A stretch of 5,543 nt of DNA, from NCBI GenBank assembly GCA_030591795.1, contig JAUVAJ010000137.1, forward strand, positions 1 through 5,543, written 5' to 3'. Each line of letters opens with the position of its first letter. The first letter of the stretch is position 1. This document shows positions 4,734 to 5,543 of the stretch, piece after piece. Both the position numbers and the translations under genes were made by a program. The notes beneath the pieces are model-generated. The model made no database searches, had not been told where the DNA came from, and worked only from the letters and a program-made list of their open reading frames with translations. This stretch comes from Desulfuromonadales bacterium. Its GTDB lineage: Bacteria > Desulfobacterota > Desulfuromonadia > Desulfuromonadales > UBA2294.

Positions 4734-5543
4734 TTATTTCTGGCTCAATCTGTGAACACATTCAACCATGTGTATCGCATTCTCCGGCGGCACCGTCGGC
4801 AGAATACCGTGACCGAGGTTGAAGATAAAACCTGGGCGACCGGCGTTTTCGTCGAGGATACGCTGTACTTCCTTCTCAATGTACGGCTTCGGCGCATAGA
4901 GGACAGTCGGATCGAGATTGCCCTGAACTGCGACATCATCACCGAGAATATCACGTGCTTTGCCAAGATTGACATGCCAGTCGAGACCGAGCACGTCGGC
5001 GCCCGCTTCTTTAACCAACTCGAGCATGGTGCCGCCATTTTTCACAAAATAGATGACCGGAACACCTTTACGGTTAAGGCCGTTGATCAGTTTCTGCACG
5101 TACGGCAAAATATATCGCTCAAAATCGTGCGGGGCGAGCAGGCCACCCCAAGTGTCGAAAATCTGAATGGTTTGCGCACCGGCCTCGATCTGCATATTGA
5201 GATAACGCAGATCCATCTCGGTGATTTTCTGCATCAACGCATCGTAGAGCGGGAAGTCAGAATACATCATCTGCTTGAGGGTGGCGAAATCCTTGCTCCC
5301 CTTCCCTTCGACCATGTAGCAGGCGAGGGTAAACGGTGCACCACCAAAACCGATCAACGGCACACGACCCTCAAAAGCGGTACGCAAGCGCTTGATAATC
5401 GCCGGAACATAAGGGACCGCTTCGGCCATGTTTTCCGGCACGACCAGAGCGTCAACATCAGCCGCGGTACGGATCGGCTTTTCGAACACCGGGCCGGGAA
5501 CGAAATCAAGCGCCATCCCCATCGGCTCGATCGGGGTCAAAAT
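4734..5543 (-). CDS. hemE: Uroporphyrinogen decarboxylase, N-terminus outside window
   Basis: HemE decarboxylates the four acetate side chains of uroporphyrinogen III to give coproporphyrinogen III in the cytoplasm. The window holds 269 codons plus the TAA at 4736-4734; the frame is open to the window edge and reads I-L-T-P-I-E-P-M-G at the edge. By comparison with E. coli HemE (FSDILTIPDAMG), about 70-80 N-terminal residues are missing. These include the RQAGRY motif and the catalytic aspartate of FSD, which should lie just past the edge. Visible landmarks are IGFGGAPFTLACYMVEGKGS with the active-site tyrosine (visible residue 76), IFDTWGGLLAP, GLDWHVNLGKA, VQGNLDPTVLYAP and NLGHGILPTVPPENAIHMV with the conserved histidine (visible residue 245). 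The C-terminus is complete. An ATG- or TTG-initiated start near 5540 would be false, since that codon is inside the conserved core. hemH follows on the same strand after a structured spacer. Confidence 0.97.
   Translation of the reverse strand: MLTPIEPMGMALDFVPGPVFEKPIRTAADVDALVVPENMAEAVPYVPAIIKRLRTAFEGRVPLIGFGGAPFTLACYMVEGKGSKDFATLKQMMYSDFPLYDALMQKITEMDLRYLNMQIEAGAQTIQIFDTWGGLLAPHDFERYILPYVQKLINGLNRKGVPVIYFVKNGGTMLELVKEAGADVLGLDWHVNLGKARDILGDDVAVQGNLDPTVLYAPKPYIEKEVQRILDENAGRPGFIFNLGHGILPTVPPENAIHMVECVHRLSQK

Noticed and set aside
5538..5540. TTG codon as the start of hemE
   Set aside because: It is an internal leucine of the conserved ILTP segment; the frame is open to the window edge and homologues have about 70-80 more N-terminal residues.

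Overview
The window reads as an ordinary stretch of bacterial chromosome, most likely from the Desulfuromonadota (Desulfuromonas/Geobacter/Pelobacter relatives). That placement rests on recall of the family-level look of the HemE and HemH proteins (for example ILTPIEPMGM, LLNMGGPDSLEAVEPFLYNL, NLGHGILPTVPPENAIHMV), not on a search. No phage, plasmid, CRISPR, rRNA or tRNA features were seen.

Layout from left to right. (1) The last 52 codons of a sensor histidine kinase enter on the + strand and stop at 161. (2) A MarC-family membrane protein lies on the - strand (278-886), convergent with the kinase. (3) A 116-bp divergent intergenic region (887-1002) carries a 9-bp direct repeat with an 11-bp period. 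(4) A two-gene + strand unit follows: a zinc-ribbon/DUF898 polytopic membrane protein (1003-2241), then a membrane-anchored M48 metallopeptidase (2241-3281). They share one base in a TGATG stop/start overlap, so they are very probably cotranscribed and translationally coupled. (5) On the - strand, read right to left, comes a haem biosynthesis segment: hemE (5' end outside the window, stop at 4734), a 208-bp spacer, hemH (4525-3551), and a 60-residue cysteine-rich protein (3554-3372) joined to hemH by an ATGA overlap. The M48 gene and this small gene converge across a 90-bp gap.

HemE converts uroporphyrinogen III to coproporphyrinogen III, and HemH inserts Fe2+ into protoporphyrin IX, so this segment covers an early and the final step of protohaem synthesis. 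The hemE-hemH spacer holds the densest structure in the window: a nested imperfect palindrome of about 99 bp, then a second, shorter hairpin followed by T6 on the hemE-sense strand. Both could end hemE transcription, and both also look like dispersed REP/MITE-type repeats.

I see no clear undescribed system. The observations most worth follow-up are the Cys-rich small protein coupled to ferrochelatase, the nested palindrome, and the tightly coupled DUF898/M48 pair with its zinc ribbon, threefold internal repeat and distinctive C-terminal tail.
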